Below are positions 53,667 to 61,710 of a stretch of 64,000 nt of DNA, piece after piece (position 1 is the first letter of the stretch; the number at the start of each line of letters is the position of its first letter). The notes beneath the pieces are model-generated. The model worked only from the letters and a program-made list of their open reading frames with translations. It was not told where the DNA came from and searched no databases. This stretch comes from Brasilonema sennae CENA114 (GTDB taxonomy: Bacteria > Cyanobacteriota > Cyanobacteriia > Cyanobacteriales > Nostocaceae), in assembly GCF_006968745.1 (NCBI RefSeq), contig NZ_CP030118.1, positions 806,001 to 870,000 on the forward strand, read 5' to 3'. Position numbers and translations under genes: made by a program.

Positions 53667-54041
53667 TTAGGAAATATGCTCTAGCAACTGGCGGCGCTTT
53701 TGCTCAAATTCATACTCAGAAATCAATCCATCTTGACGTAAACTTTCTAACTCCCGTAAGCCTTGAGCAACCGTACTAACTTGATTGCTGGCGAACTGTG
53801 AGTTTTTGATGGCTGATTTACCTAAATTAAAATGACGGTCAAAAGCTTCTTCGTCTTGCGCTAAAAACCAAACTCCTTCAATAGCACTCGCTACCTTGGG
53901 AATGGGTGTCCAAGAAAGCAACACATAAAGCACACCCCAAAGTGGCTGTCCTAGATAAAACTTATGTAATCCGGAAATTGTCACTGTACCAGACAAAGCT
54001 AAAATAGCGGCAATGCTCCGGCTTTTTCGTTGATTAAACAT
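53667..54041 (-). CDS. TM2-domain protein with C-terminal SHOCT-like motif
   Basis: 124 residues. The N-terminal half is a TM2 domain: AAILALSGTVTISGLHKFYL, then GQPLWGVLYVLLSWTPIP and IEGVWFLAQDEEAFDRHFN, giving two membrane helices joined by a short turn. The C-terminus GLRELESLRQDGLISEYEFE is a SHOCT-like short helical motif. Function unknown. It is likely in one unit with the HhH gene downstream. Confidence 0.85.
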   Translation of the reverse strand: MFNQRKSRSIAAILALSGTVTISGLHKFYLGQPLWGVLYVLLSWTPIPKVASAIEGVWFLAQDEEAFDRHFNLGKSAIKNSQFASNQVSTVAQGLRELESLRQDGLISEYEFEQKRRQLLEHIS

Positions 54042-54398
54042 AACTAAAGCACCATAATAAACTCAGCATTGCTGTTATAGTAACTGAATCCTATCTGATG
54101 AACTACTCCGACAAAGACTATGCCTGCCCCACGCCTAATACCGTTTGATTTTAAGATTAATACAAATGGGGAGGACGCGAGCACAGGGGAAACAAGAAGC
54201 ATAGCAAGGAAGTCGCATTACCTTGTATGAACTTGGAGTTTTCAATTTTAAGTTGCGCAAGTCAAGTGTTGAAATTGCGGTAACAAACCGTACTCAAACC
54301 GAAGTTTCTTTTCTAGATTATGTCCCTAAACTATAATAAGCAAAGGGCATCAATTTAGAGAGCTACTGAGTCTGAACACTCAGTGGGGTGTAATCAAG
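54042..54398. other. Intergenic region with a dispersed repeat
   Basis: 357 bp without a gene. 54131-54170 (ACGCCTAATACCGTTTGATT and on to ATACAAATGGG) is a copy of the dispersed sequence at 24140-24180. The rest is unremarkable. Confidence 0.5.
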
Positions 54399-54722
54399 AT
54401 GGGATTTTTTGATTCTGACATAATTCAGCAAGAAGCCAAGCAACTGTTTGAAGACTATCAAGCACTTATCAAACTTGGCGGTAACTATGGCAAATTTGAC
54501 CGCGATGGCAAAAAGCTGTTTATTGAGCAGATGGAAGCCATGATGGATCGCTATCGGGTTTTTATGAAGCGTTTTGAGCTATCAGAAGATTTCATGGCAC
54601 AAATGACTGTAGAGCAACTTAAGACACAGTTAAGTCAGTTTGGTGTAACTCCGCAACAAATGTTTGACCAAATGGATCTCACTCTACAGCGGATGAAAAA
54701 GGAACTAGAACAACAATCATAA
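54399..54722 (+). CDS. DUF1825 family protein
   Basis: A 107-residue all-helical cyanobacterial protein starting MGFFDSDIIQQEAKQLFEDY. The segment FIEQMEAMMDRYRVFMKRFE is typical of DUF1825. Function unknown. It has no membrane or signal sequence. It is monocistronic with its own upstream region. Confidence 0.9.
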   Translation: MGFFDSDIIQQEAKQLFEDYQALIKLGGNYGKFDRDGKKLFIEQMEAMMDRYRVFMKRFELSEDFMAQMTVEQLKTQLSQFGVTPQQMFDQMDLTLQRMKKELEQQS

Positions 54723-54734
54723 AACTTCGTGCGA

Positions 54735-54905
54735 TCGTGTGGAAAGCCTGCCCTCATTGCCGTGAGCAAATACCTCACTGAAGTTTTTAATATCGATTAG
54801 GGTAATTCCCAGTTCTCTCAACTTAGCTGCAATTTGTTAACGCTGTTGCCGTTCACTTTGGGCTACTTTTCGTTGAGTTTGGTAGCGAGTACCATTTTGT
54901 TATAG
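54735..54905 (-). pseudogene. Possible tail of a Uma2-type endonuclease gene
   Basis: On the - strand a broken frame reads TRYQTQRKVAQSERQQR, a stop, then QIAAKLRELGITLIDIKN. It resembles the helical C-terminal tail (..AAKLRELGI..) of Uma2/DUF820 proteins. It is short and interrupted, so the call is weak. Confidence 0.35.
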
Positions 54906-54964
54906 CAGTGTAATATTTTTCTCTGAATATCCCCTTTTTGCATGTCATATTACTGATGTCATTG

Positions 54965-55165
54965 ATTCTCCCCTGCTCCCGTTCGGACGTTCGGCGAAGC
55001 TATCTCCTGAGCCCTGAGTCCCAAAGGGACACGCTGCGCGTTCGCCCTCTGGGCGTGCGCTTTGCGCATACGGGCACGGCTTGAGGCCGAACGGAGACGC
55101 TACGCGAACGACGCCTAAAGCTTCCGCTCAGTCGAGCCGCTGACGCTTTAGGCGTTGCCTGTTAA
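54965..55165. repeat. GC-rich palindromic repeat cluster
   Basis: GTTCGGACGTTCGGCG, GAGTCCCAAAGGGACACGCT, GCGTGCGCTTTGCGCATACG, GGAGACGCTACGCGAACGAC and CCGCTCAGTCGAGCCGCTGA. Nested small palindromes related to those at 8.2, 24.3 and 36.1 kb. The surrounding 54723-55247 has no intact gene. Confidence 0.7.
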
Positions 55166-55192
55166 GCATGTTTTATTGAAAGCAAAAATGAA

Positions 55193-55216
55193 GAGTTTGG
55201 AATTGACACCAAACTC
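55193..55216 (-). terminator. Terminator after the PBP gene
   Basis: GAGTTTGG (55193-55200) and CCAAACTC (55209-55216) form an 8-bp stem. On the - strand it is followed by TTCATTTTTG. It lies 32 bp beyond the PBP stop codon. Confidence 0.65.
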
Positions 55217-55247
55217 CTCAATGTTAACTATGTTAACTTTCTTAACT

Positions 55248-57173
55248 TTAATTTGATTTAGGTCGAGGAAACTGGTAAGGCGACTTGAATTGCTCCACAG
55301 GTACATCCTTAAGCGCCTTCATCATAAAATTGCGCCAAATTGGAGCAACCATAGTCCCGCCCGTCGCACCACTAGCTAAACTTCTGTTATCATCTCGACC
55401 AACCCAAACAGCAGTTGTTAATTGAGGTACGGTTCCGACAAACCAAATATCTTTCTCAGAGGAAGTTGTTCCTGTCTTACCAGCTGCTGGGCGATCTATT
55501 GCAGCATGTTTACCAGTGCCTCCATTAATGACAGCGCGCATGATATCAATAGTTGCTGCTGATGCCCACGGATCGAGAGCTTGTACGGGTTTAGGGGTGT
55601 TGTCAAGTAATATGTTACCACCACTATCTGTCACACGGGCAATAATTGTCGTTGGAGACTGCCAGCCATAGTTGGCAAAGGTAGCATAAGCACCTGCCAT
55701 CTCCAACGGCGTGACACCAATAGCACCCAATGGCAGAGAAGTGACTGGTTCCATGGGACTCATAATACCTAAGGTGCGGCAGGTTTCGACAACCTTATTC
55801 ATTCCCACAGCTTTACCAAGCTTAATGACGGGAACGTTACGAGATTGCATCAACGCATAGCGGATTGACATTGCTCCCCCATACCCACCATCGTAGTTGC
55901 GTGGGTAGTACCATCCGTCACCATCTCGATAACCCACAGGGGTATCGTAGACTGTTGTCTCTGGACCGTACCTACCAGTTGCAAAGGCAGTGTAGTAAAC
56001 AAACGGTTTAAAAGCAGAGCCAGGTTGCCGTAAAGCTTGAGTTGCACGGTTAAACTCACTGGTTTTAGAATCTACGCCACCTACCAGAGCTTTGACAAAA
56101 TGTGTACGGGGATCAATGGCAACCAGAGCAATTTGGTTTCTAGATAACCCTTGCCCCCTCAAAATATCATGCCAATTTTTGACAGTCTCCTCCGCCATGT
56201 TTTGGAACTTGGTATCAACCGTGGTTTGAATTCGCATTCCACCCTTAAGCAGCGCCTCACGACCAAACTTTTTGGCGATTTCGTGCGCTACAGCGTTTGT
56301 CACGTAAGGCAAGGCGCTTCCTTGGAAAGACTTAATTTTACCGAGTTTGATTGGTTGTTTGAGGGCTTTATCGTACTCTTCCTGTGTAATCCAGCCCAAT
56401 TCCTTCATTCGACCTAAAACTATTTTCTGCTGCTCTTTTGCCTTATTCATGTGAATGAAGGGGCTATAGTCTTCCGGCGCTTGGATTAAACCAGCCATCA
56501 TCGCTGACTCAGCCAAGTTTAAATTTTCTGCTGACTTGTTAAAGTAACTGCGTGCTGCTGTTTGTACACCATAGTTGTTATGACCCCAATAAACTTGGTT
56601 GAGGTACATTTCTAAAATTTGGTCTTTGGTAAGAATTTGCTCCAAGCGAATTGCCAGTACTGCCTCGGCTATTTTACGGGTAAAGGCACGCTTGTGAGAC
56701 AAGAATAAGTTTTTCACTAACTGCATGGAGATGGTTGAACCACCCTCTCGCACGCCGCCTGCTGACCAGTTGGTGACTACTGCACGTCCAACGCCTTTGG
56801 GATTAATTCCGTGGTGATAGTAGAAGTCGCTATCTTCACTCGCTAATACTGCTCGCTTGAGATCTGGAGAAATTCTATCTAATGGCATTACTTCACGGTT
56901 GGCTTCTCCGTGAATACTCGTTAACAGTTTACCTTTGATGTCATAGATATAAGTTGTTTCTGATGGCAAGAAGCTGCGTAACTGTCTTACATCTGGCAAG
57001 TTGCGGAAACTCACCGCTAAGCCAACGAGTCCTCCCGCTACAATAGAACTTGTCAGCATCGTGGCGGAAAGTAGAGTACCGCCAGCTACCTGGCCGACTC
57101 CTTTAAGAAACTCAAAACCTGAGCCAGACGCTCGAGGTTGTGGCTGCTTATCTTCAAAAGTCCTTGACGACAC
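55248..57173 (-). CDS. Class A penicillin-binding protein
   Basis: A 641-residue bifunctional peptidoglycan synthase: glycosyltransferase plus transpeptidase, anchored in the membrane by an N-terminal helix (LLSATMLTSSIVAGGLVGLA). The GT51 domain (about 85-260) shows ASEDSDFYYHHGINPKG, GGSTISMQLVKNLFL and RKIAEAVLAIRLEQ. The transpeptidase domain has the SxxK serine in PGSAFKPF, SRN as the SxN motif and AGKTGTTSS as KTG. All catalytic motifs are present. Several such paralogues exist in filamentous cyanobacteria, so no gene symbol is given. It is divergent from tyrS. Confidence 0.95.
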   Translation of the reverse strand: MSSRTFEDKQPQPRASGSGFEFLKGVGQVAGGTLLSATMLTSSIVAGGLVGLAVSFRNLPDVRQLRSFLPSETTYIYDIKGKLLTSIHGEANREVMPLDRISPDLKRAVLASEDSDFYYHHGINPKGVGRAVVTNWSAGGVREGGSTISMQLVKNLFLSHKRAFTRKIAEAVLAIRLEQILTKDQILEMYLNQVYWGHNNYGVQTAARSYFNKSAENLNLAESAMMAGLIQAPEDYSPFIHMNKAKEQQKIVLGRMKELGWITQEEYDKALKQPIKLGKIKSFQGSALPYVTNAVAHEIAKKFGREALLKGGMRIQTTVDTKFQNMAEETVKNWHDILRGQGLSRNQIALVAIDPRTHFVKALVGGVDSKTSEFNRATQALRQPGSAFKPFVYYTAFATGRYGPETTVYDTPVGYRDGDGWYYPRNYDGGYGGAMSIRYALMQSRNVPVIKLGKAVGMNKVVETCRTLGIMSPMEPVTSLPLGAIGVTPLEMAGAYATFANYGWQSPTTIIARVTDSGGNILLDNTPKPVQALDPWASAATIDIMRAVINGGTGKHAAIDRPAAGKTGTTSSEKDIWFVGTVPQLTTAVWVGRDDNRSLASGATGGTMVAPIWRNFMMKALKDVPVEQFKSPYQFPRPKSN

Positions 57174-57349
57174 GGTGGTTTTACTTCCTCACTAGTAAAT
57201 ATATAGTGTAATGTCTTGGATCAAGCAAGGCGGTTAATTTTTTGCAATGATATTAGTTTGGCAAACGAAAGTCATACAAATTGTCAGTGACCATAACCAA
57301 TCCTACTTTGATAGTGCAAAGCATAGTTAACAGTCAATCTCCTAGTAGT

Positions 57350-58519
57350 ATGACGCAGGATTTTTCTTGGCTGCGTCGTGGTATTGTTGAAATTTTCCCA
57401 CAACCGACTGATTCTGATACTCACGTTGAAAGTTTAGAAAAGCGTTTAGCAACAACTGAGCGACCTCTAAGGGTGAAATTGGGAATTGATCCAACGGGTA
57501 GCGATATTCATCTCGGTCACAGTATACCAGTACGAAAACTACGAGCGTTTCAAGATGCTGGTCATACGGCAGTACTGATTATTGGCGATTTTACTGCTCG
57601 CATTGGTGATCCGACAGGAAAATCTGAGGTACGTCGCCAACTTACGGAAGAAGATGTGGCGCGAAACGCCCAGACTTACCTTGAGCAGGTGCGACCTATT
57701 TTAGATTTTGATACACCAGGCAGGTTGGAGATACGTTACAACTCAGAATGGCTCTCCAAGTTGAACCTGGGCAAAATTTTGGAGTTACTCTCGACAATGA
57801 CAGTAGGGCAGATGCTCGCTAAGGAGGGTTTTGCTGAGCGCTATAAAAAAGAGAATCCTATTTTCCTTCATGAGTTCCTGTACCCCCTGATGCAGGGCTA
57901 TGATTCTGTTGCTATTGAGGCAGATGTGGAATTAGGAGGGACAGACCAAAAATTTAATCTTGCTGTCGGGCGGGATTTACAACGCCATTTTGGGCAAAAA
58001 CCACAGTACGGAGTACTGCTGCCAATTTTAATTGGCTTAGATGGTGTACAAAAAATGTCTAAGTCTTTAGGTAATTATGTGGGTTTGTTAGAACACCAAA
58101 CTCAAAAGTACCAAAAGCTGCAACAAGTTCCTGACAATCTGCTGAAAGATTATTTTACACTACTTACGGATTTGTCATTGGAGCAGCTACCGGAAAATCC
58201 ACGCGATCGCCAAAAACTCCTAGCACAAGAAATTGTGAGACAATATCACGGTGAACAAGCTATCAAGGAGATTGAGGCGGGTGACGTCCCAGAGTTTTCC
58301 CTCGCTGATGTGCAGTTTCCAGCAAAGCTGTCATACCTGCTGAATGTCAGTGGCTTGTGCAAAAGTGGCGGGGAAGGTAAACGCAAAATTCAAGAAGGTG
58401 GGGTGCGCTTAGATGGCGATCGCATCACCGATATTGAAACCACTTTCACTGACAAGAGTGAATTGCAAGGACGTGTTTTGCAGCTGGGAAAAAACAAGTT
58501 TGTCCGACTGATACCGTAG
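57350..58519 (+). CDS. tyrS: Tyrosine--tRNA ligase
   Basis: Charges tRNA-Tyr with tyrosine. Class I signature HLGHS (variant of HIGH) in [15 protein letters not shown] and KMSKS in [12 protein letters not shown]. The C-terminal S4-like RNA-binding domain is [16 protein letters not shown]. The frame is open upstream to TTG 57281, but ATG 57350 ([17 protein letters not shown]) starts the conserved region. About 389 residues, the longer TyrZ-like type. pyrF follows after 13 bp, so the two probably share a transcript. Confidence 0.95.
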   Translation: MTQDFSWLRRGIVEIFPQPTDSDTHVESLEKRLATTERPLRVKLGIDPTGSDIHLGHSIPVRKLRAFQDAGHTAVLIIGDFTARIGDPTGKSEVRRQLTEEDVARNAQTYLEQVRPILDFDTPGRLEIRYNSEWLSKLNLGKILELLSTMTVGQMLAKEGFAERYKKENPIFLHEFLYPLMQGYDSVAIEADVELGGTDQKFNLAVGRDLQRHFGQKPQYGVLLPILIGLDGVQKMSKSLGNYVGLLEHQTQKYQKLQQVPDNLLKDYFTLLTDLSLEQLPENPRDRQKLLAQEIVRQYHGEQAIKEIEAGDVPEFSLADVQFPAKLSYLLNVSGLCKSGGEGKRKIQEGGVRLDGDRITDIETTFTDKSELQGRVLQLGKNKFVRLIP

Positions 58520-58532
58520 AGGAGAAAAGCTG

Positions 58533-59252
58533 ATGAACGCCCAAGAGCAAATAATCCTACCTCTGGATGTAGCGGATGAACAAGCGGCGATCGCCCTTAT
58601 CGAACAGCTTGAGTCAGTCACTTTCTTTAAGGTGGGCTTGGAGTTATTTACAAGCACAGGACCAAAAATTCTGGAGGTGCTAAAATCTCGGCAGAAACGT
58701 ATTTTCTTGGATTTGAAGTTTCACGATATCCCCAACACTGTCGCTGGTGCTTGTCGTGCGGCTGCTCGTTATGGCGTTGATTTATTGACACTTCATGCTA
58801 CGTGTGGTAAAGAAGCTTTGAAAGCAGCAGCTGAAGCGGTACAAGCAGGAGCAGCAGATGCGGGTGTGAAACCGCCTAAGTTAATTGCGATTACGCTGTT
58901 GACGAGTCTTTCTTCCAGACAGTTGGCGTTTGAGTTGAAAATACCTCTAGAATTACCAGAATATACTTTGGAGATGGCTCTAATGGCTCAAGAGATGGGT
59001 TTAGATGGGGCTGTTTGCTCTCCTGTTGAGGTGGCGCAACTGCGACAAAGTTGTGGAGATGATTTTTTGCTGGTTTGTCCGGGGGTACGTCCAACTTGGG
59101 CGCAAAAAGGTGATCAGGCGCGATCGCTCACTCCTGCACAAGCTTTGGCTGCAGGAGCAAATTACCTCGTCATTGGGCGTCCTATCACCGCAGCGGCTGA
59201 TCCAGAGTTAGCTTGGAAAAGGATTTGTGAGGAATTAGTGGCGGTGACATGA
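58533..59252 (+). CDS. pyrF: Orotidine 5'-phosphate decarboxylase
   Basis: Makes UMP from OMP, the last step of de novo pyrimidine synthesis. A 239-residue TIM barrel with the catalytic Lys/Asp network in [39 protein letters not shown] and the phosphate loop [10 protein letters not shown]. Start ATG 58533, preceded by GAGGAG. Its stop overlaps the start of the next gene by 4 bp (ATGA), a sign of translational coupling. Confidence 0.96.
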   Translation: MNAQEQIILPLDVADEQAAIALIEQLESVTFFKVGLELFTSTGPKILEVLKSRQKRIFLDLKFHDIPNTVAGACRAAARYGVDLLTLHATCGKEALKAAAEAVQAGAADAGVKPPKLIAITLLTSLSSRQLAFELKIPLELPEYTLEMALMAQEMGLDGAVCSPVEVAQLRQSCGDDFLLVCPGVRPTWAQKGDQARSLTPAQALAAGANYLVIGRPITAAADPELAWKRICEELVAVT

Positions 59253-59971
59253 ACTCAGGAGTGAAAAACAAAAATAAAAGCTTGTGGCTTCTTTGTTGTG
59301 TCTTCTGGCTATTATCAAATGCTCTAGATACCCCAGTACAAGCTAAAAAAATCACTCCCAACCCCTCCACCCAATCGGAGGGGAAACCGATTGATCCTAA
59401 TAGGTTTTCTTGCTCAAACCAAAATCTAGAAACACTAACGACTCAACTCTTGCAAGATTTACCAAATTATGCGAATAGAGCAAGTCAACGCGCCCGTCGC
59501 TTGAGCAGGGCAACTGACGTTTATAGTTATATGGTAGTGGCGGGAAGACCTGAGTTTACACCGCTACCTCTTGATCCTAGTGGATACACGGCAGATTCAG
59601 TAAAAACTGCTTCCGAAAAAGTAGAGCAAGTTTTTTTTACGACTTTAGAGCGACAATATACTGCAGGCAAACCAGTTCAATTACAGGAATTCCACTGGCT
59701 GTTTCTCACAAAAACAAAAAGTGATTGGCGTTTTGTGATGATGTTTTCCCAAATTGGTTCGTTTCCCAAGAATCAGCCACCGACACCGCCGCGAGATAGT
59801 AGTGATGGTGTCGTTGCTCAAGCAGTTGTTGCTTGGTTACGAGATTGTCAAGCCGGAAGTGTGCGTGTGCGTTCTCGGAGTTTGAAAGGTTCGTCTCAAA
59901 AGCCGCCACCATCACAACCGCCGCCACCGCCATCACCGCCTCCACTGTCGCAACCGCCACCAGAGTCATAG
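59249..59971 (+). CDS. Exported protein with Pro-rich tail, function unknown
   Basis: 240 residues. An N-terminal signal peptide ([20 protein letters not shown], then DTPVQA) is followed by a folded part (about 55-205) with [20 protein letters not shown] and [20 protein letters not shown], and a C-terminal tail made almost only of Pro, Ser and Gln ([17 protein letters not shown]). The start overlaps pyrF by 4 bp, so it is co-translated with pyrF. Its last 76 bp lie antisense to the end of the Gly-rich gene below; the Pro codons are the complement of Gly codons there. I recognise no named family. Confidence 0.8.
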   Translation: MNSGVKNKNKSLWLLCCVFWLLSNALDTPVQAKKITPNPSTQSEGKPIDPNRFSCSNQNLETLTTQLLQDLPNYANRASQRARRLSRATDVYSYMVVAGRPEFTPLPLDPSGYTADSVKTASEKVEQVFFTTLERQYTAGKPVQLQEFHWLFLTKTKSDWRFVMMFSQIGSFPKNQPPTPPRDSSDGVVAQAVVAWLRDCQAGSVRVRSRSLKGSSQKPPPSQPPPPPSPPPLSQPPPES

Positions 59972-60150
59972 TTGCTACCGCTGTCATGTCCCCCAGCGTC
60001 GCCACCGAACCAACCACTGTCGCTGCTAGCACCGTCATGTCCTCCAGCATCGCCAGTGTACCCACTGCTGTCGCTGCTACCACTAGAACGCTTATGGGTT
60101 TTGCGTTTCTTAATGCTTTCATCATCTTCCATGAATAACCATTTCAACAT
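59896..60150 (-). CDS. Small Gly/Asp/Ser-rich protein
   Basis: 84 residues starting MLKWLFMEDDESIKKRKTHK, then a low-complexity part with SGYTGDAGGHDGASSDSGWF, a second similar segment and a Gly/Cys-rich end. AAGGAG stands 7 bases before ATG 60150, supporting translation. Two internal repeats of GDAGGHD are visible. Function unknown. It overlaps the 3' end of the opposing gene by 76 bp, the two coding sequences reading each other's complement. Confidence 0.65.
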   Translation of the reverse strand: MLKWLFMEDDESIKKRKTHKRSSGSSDSSGYTGDAGGHDGASSDSGWFGGDAGGHDSGSNYDSGGGCDSGGGDGGGGGCDGGGF

Positions 60151-60310
60151 AAGCCTTCTCCTTTGCAATAGTGCGTGACTGTATGCTCAACCATCTGCGC
60201 CAGATTGGGGAATACCTGATAGATGGAGGATGGTTATTTAGCTACCAATTGAAGCGACAGCATTCCGGATTTTCTGCCAAACTTTTGCTCAAACACCAAA
60301 TACTTACCAG

Positions 60311-61000
60311 CTACTGGTTTTTATGGATTTCATCAAACTTAGCACGCACTGCTTGTATATCCTGCCACGTTAACCACTTAGGCTTGCCGACTTCACGGGA
60401 TTGGTTACGTAGCAAATAAGACGGGTGAAAAATTGGCATACACAAACGCCCATCCCACTCCATCCACTCTCCACGAATTTTGGAAATTGCGCGCTTATCA
60501 CCAGTTAACCCTTTAACAGCCGTTGCACCTACAAAAAGAATAATTTTTGGATCAACCAGGCGAATTTGTTCCAATAAATAAGGCTTGCAAGCGTCCATTT
60601 CTTCAATGGTAGGAACTCGGTTATCAGGAGGTCTACACTTGTTGATATTACAGATATAAACGTCAGTTTCAGTGTCTAATTTTACTGATGCCAAAATTTT
60701 CTCTAACAGCTGTCCTGCTTTGCCAACAAAGGGTAAGCCAGTTTCATCTTCAGTTTGACCTGGTGCTTCCCCCACAACCATAATTGGTGCTTTAAGATTA
60801 CCCCTTCCAACAACAGCATGAGTACGTGTCTTTCCCAATCCACAACGGTGACACTGGTTGCAATGCTGTGCCAATTCCGTCATATTGGCATAGGTTCCAG
60901 TCGGAATGGGAATTTTCGCGTCTTTAGGAATCAGCTCTTTTTGGTCATTCGAGTCAATACTTGAATCCTCGAAGAGACTGAGTTGTTGTTCGTTACTCAT
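60311..61000 (-). CDS. Type 4 uracil-DNA glycosylase (Fe-S)
   Basis: A 229-residue family 4 UDG that removes uracil from DNA. Fe-S cysteines lie in CNQCHRCGLGK and in YICNINKCRPPDNR. The active-site loops are VVGEAPGQTEDETGLPFVGK (motif GEAPG) and FHPSYLLRNQ (HPS). The N-terminal 40 residues are a charged linker. Start ATG 61000. It is the only repair gene in the window and is monocistronic. The gene is often annotated as udg or udgA. Confidence 0.93.
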   Translation of the reverse strand: MSNEQQLSLFEDSSIDSNDQKELIPKDAKIPIPTGTYANMTELAQHCNQCHRCGLGKTRTHAVVGRGNLKAPIMVVGEAPGQTEDETGLPFVGKAGQLLEKILASVKLDTETDVYICNINKCRPPDNRVPTIEEMDACKPYLLEQIRLVDPKIILFVGATAVKGLTGDKRAISKIRGEWMEWDGRLCMPIFHPSYLLRNQSREVGKPKWLTWQDIQAVRAKFDEIHKNQ

Positions 61001-61055
61001 GTGTGGGTTTTATCACCAAGAATGTCAGGGCAGCGGATTGAATTAAGAATTGGTA

Positions 61056-61253
61056 TTACAATTGTATTTGTGCTGGTTTAACAACGACACGACCATTTTC
61101 CACAACAGTGCAATTTTTAGACATACTCTTGCAGTTGTCAAGTGGAGTATCAATACATTGCATTTGTCCAGACTGCGTTTTATGGTTATAATTGTTTTGC
61201 TCTTGTTGTTGAATCAGACTAACAGCACAACAAGCAGAAGTGGTTAACAACAT
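61056..61253 (-). CDS. Small Cys-containing protein, uncertain
   Basis: 65 codons: MLLTTSACCAVSLIQQQEQN, then two further Cys-containing segments (QCIDTPLDNCKSMSKNC) and VVENGRVVVKPAQIQL. The start lacks a convincing ribosome binding site. SACCAV might be a short lipoprotein-like signal. It could be real or chance; I do not recognise it. Confidence 0.35.
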   Translation of the reverse strand: MLLTTSACCAVSLIQQQEQNNYNHKTQSGQMQCIDTPLDNCKSMSKNCTVVENGRVVVKPAQIQL

Positions 61254-61348
61254 TTCAAGTACTTTTACCTCTATATACTATTATCGCTCGTAATGGTTGT
61301 ATTTTTACGAGAAATAAGTAAGTATCTCAAATAAAATATTAAACCTCA

Positions 61349-61462
61349 CCACCTTTGCTTTTAATGACGCAAAAATCTTTCCCTCTATAGTTACTAGAGG
61401 TGACACACTCTCCATCTATGTCATCCACCTTTGCTTTTAATGACGCAAAAATCTTTCCCTCT
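61349..61462 (+). repeat. 38-bp direct repeat
   Basis: CCACCTTTGCTTTTAATGAC ... AAATCTTTCCCTCT occurs at 61349-61386 and again at 61425-61462, identical, with 38 bp between. The second copy runs into a mosaic repeat. Confidence 0.85.
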
Positions 61463-61464
61463 CC

Positions 61465-61645
61465 TTGATAAGGAGAGCCAGTGCGTTGCGGAGCCAGTGC
61501 TGAAGACGGGTTTCCCGTCGCAGGCATCTGGCGTTGGGGTTCCCCCAAAGTCTGCCGGGGGAAGCTTCCCCCGGCGAGCTTTGACCGTTGTAGCACCTGG
61601 CGTGAGGGATGCCCGATAGGGCAGGGTGAGGTTTTCCCAGATTTT
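61465..61645. repeat. GC-rich mosaic repeat
   Basis: Modules GGAGAGCCAGTGCGTTG, GACGGGTTTCCCGTCG, CAAAGTCTGCCGGGGGAAGC and CCCCCGGCGAGCTTTG match those at 12.47 and 26.88 kb. The frames through it are not genes. With the direct repeat it fills the 710-bp gap between the UDG gene and pilQ. Confidence 0.75.
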
Positions 61646-61710
61646 TGGATGATTCTATGACTTGTGTGTACACCGTCGCTCACAAGTTCTACTCCCACTT
61701 TTTCAAAGCC

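Noticed and set aside
59706..60138. Ala/Val/Thr-rich frames on both strands around 59.7-60.1 kb
   Set aside because: Shadow frames of the low-complexity Pro/Gly coding region.
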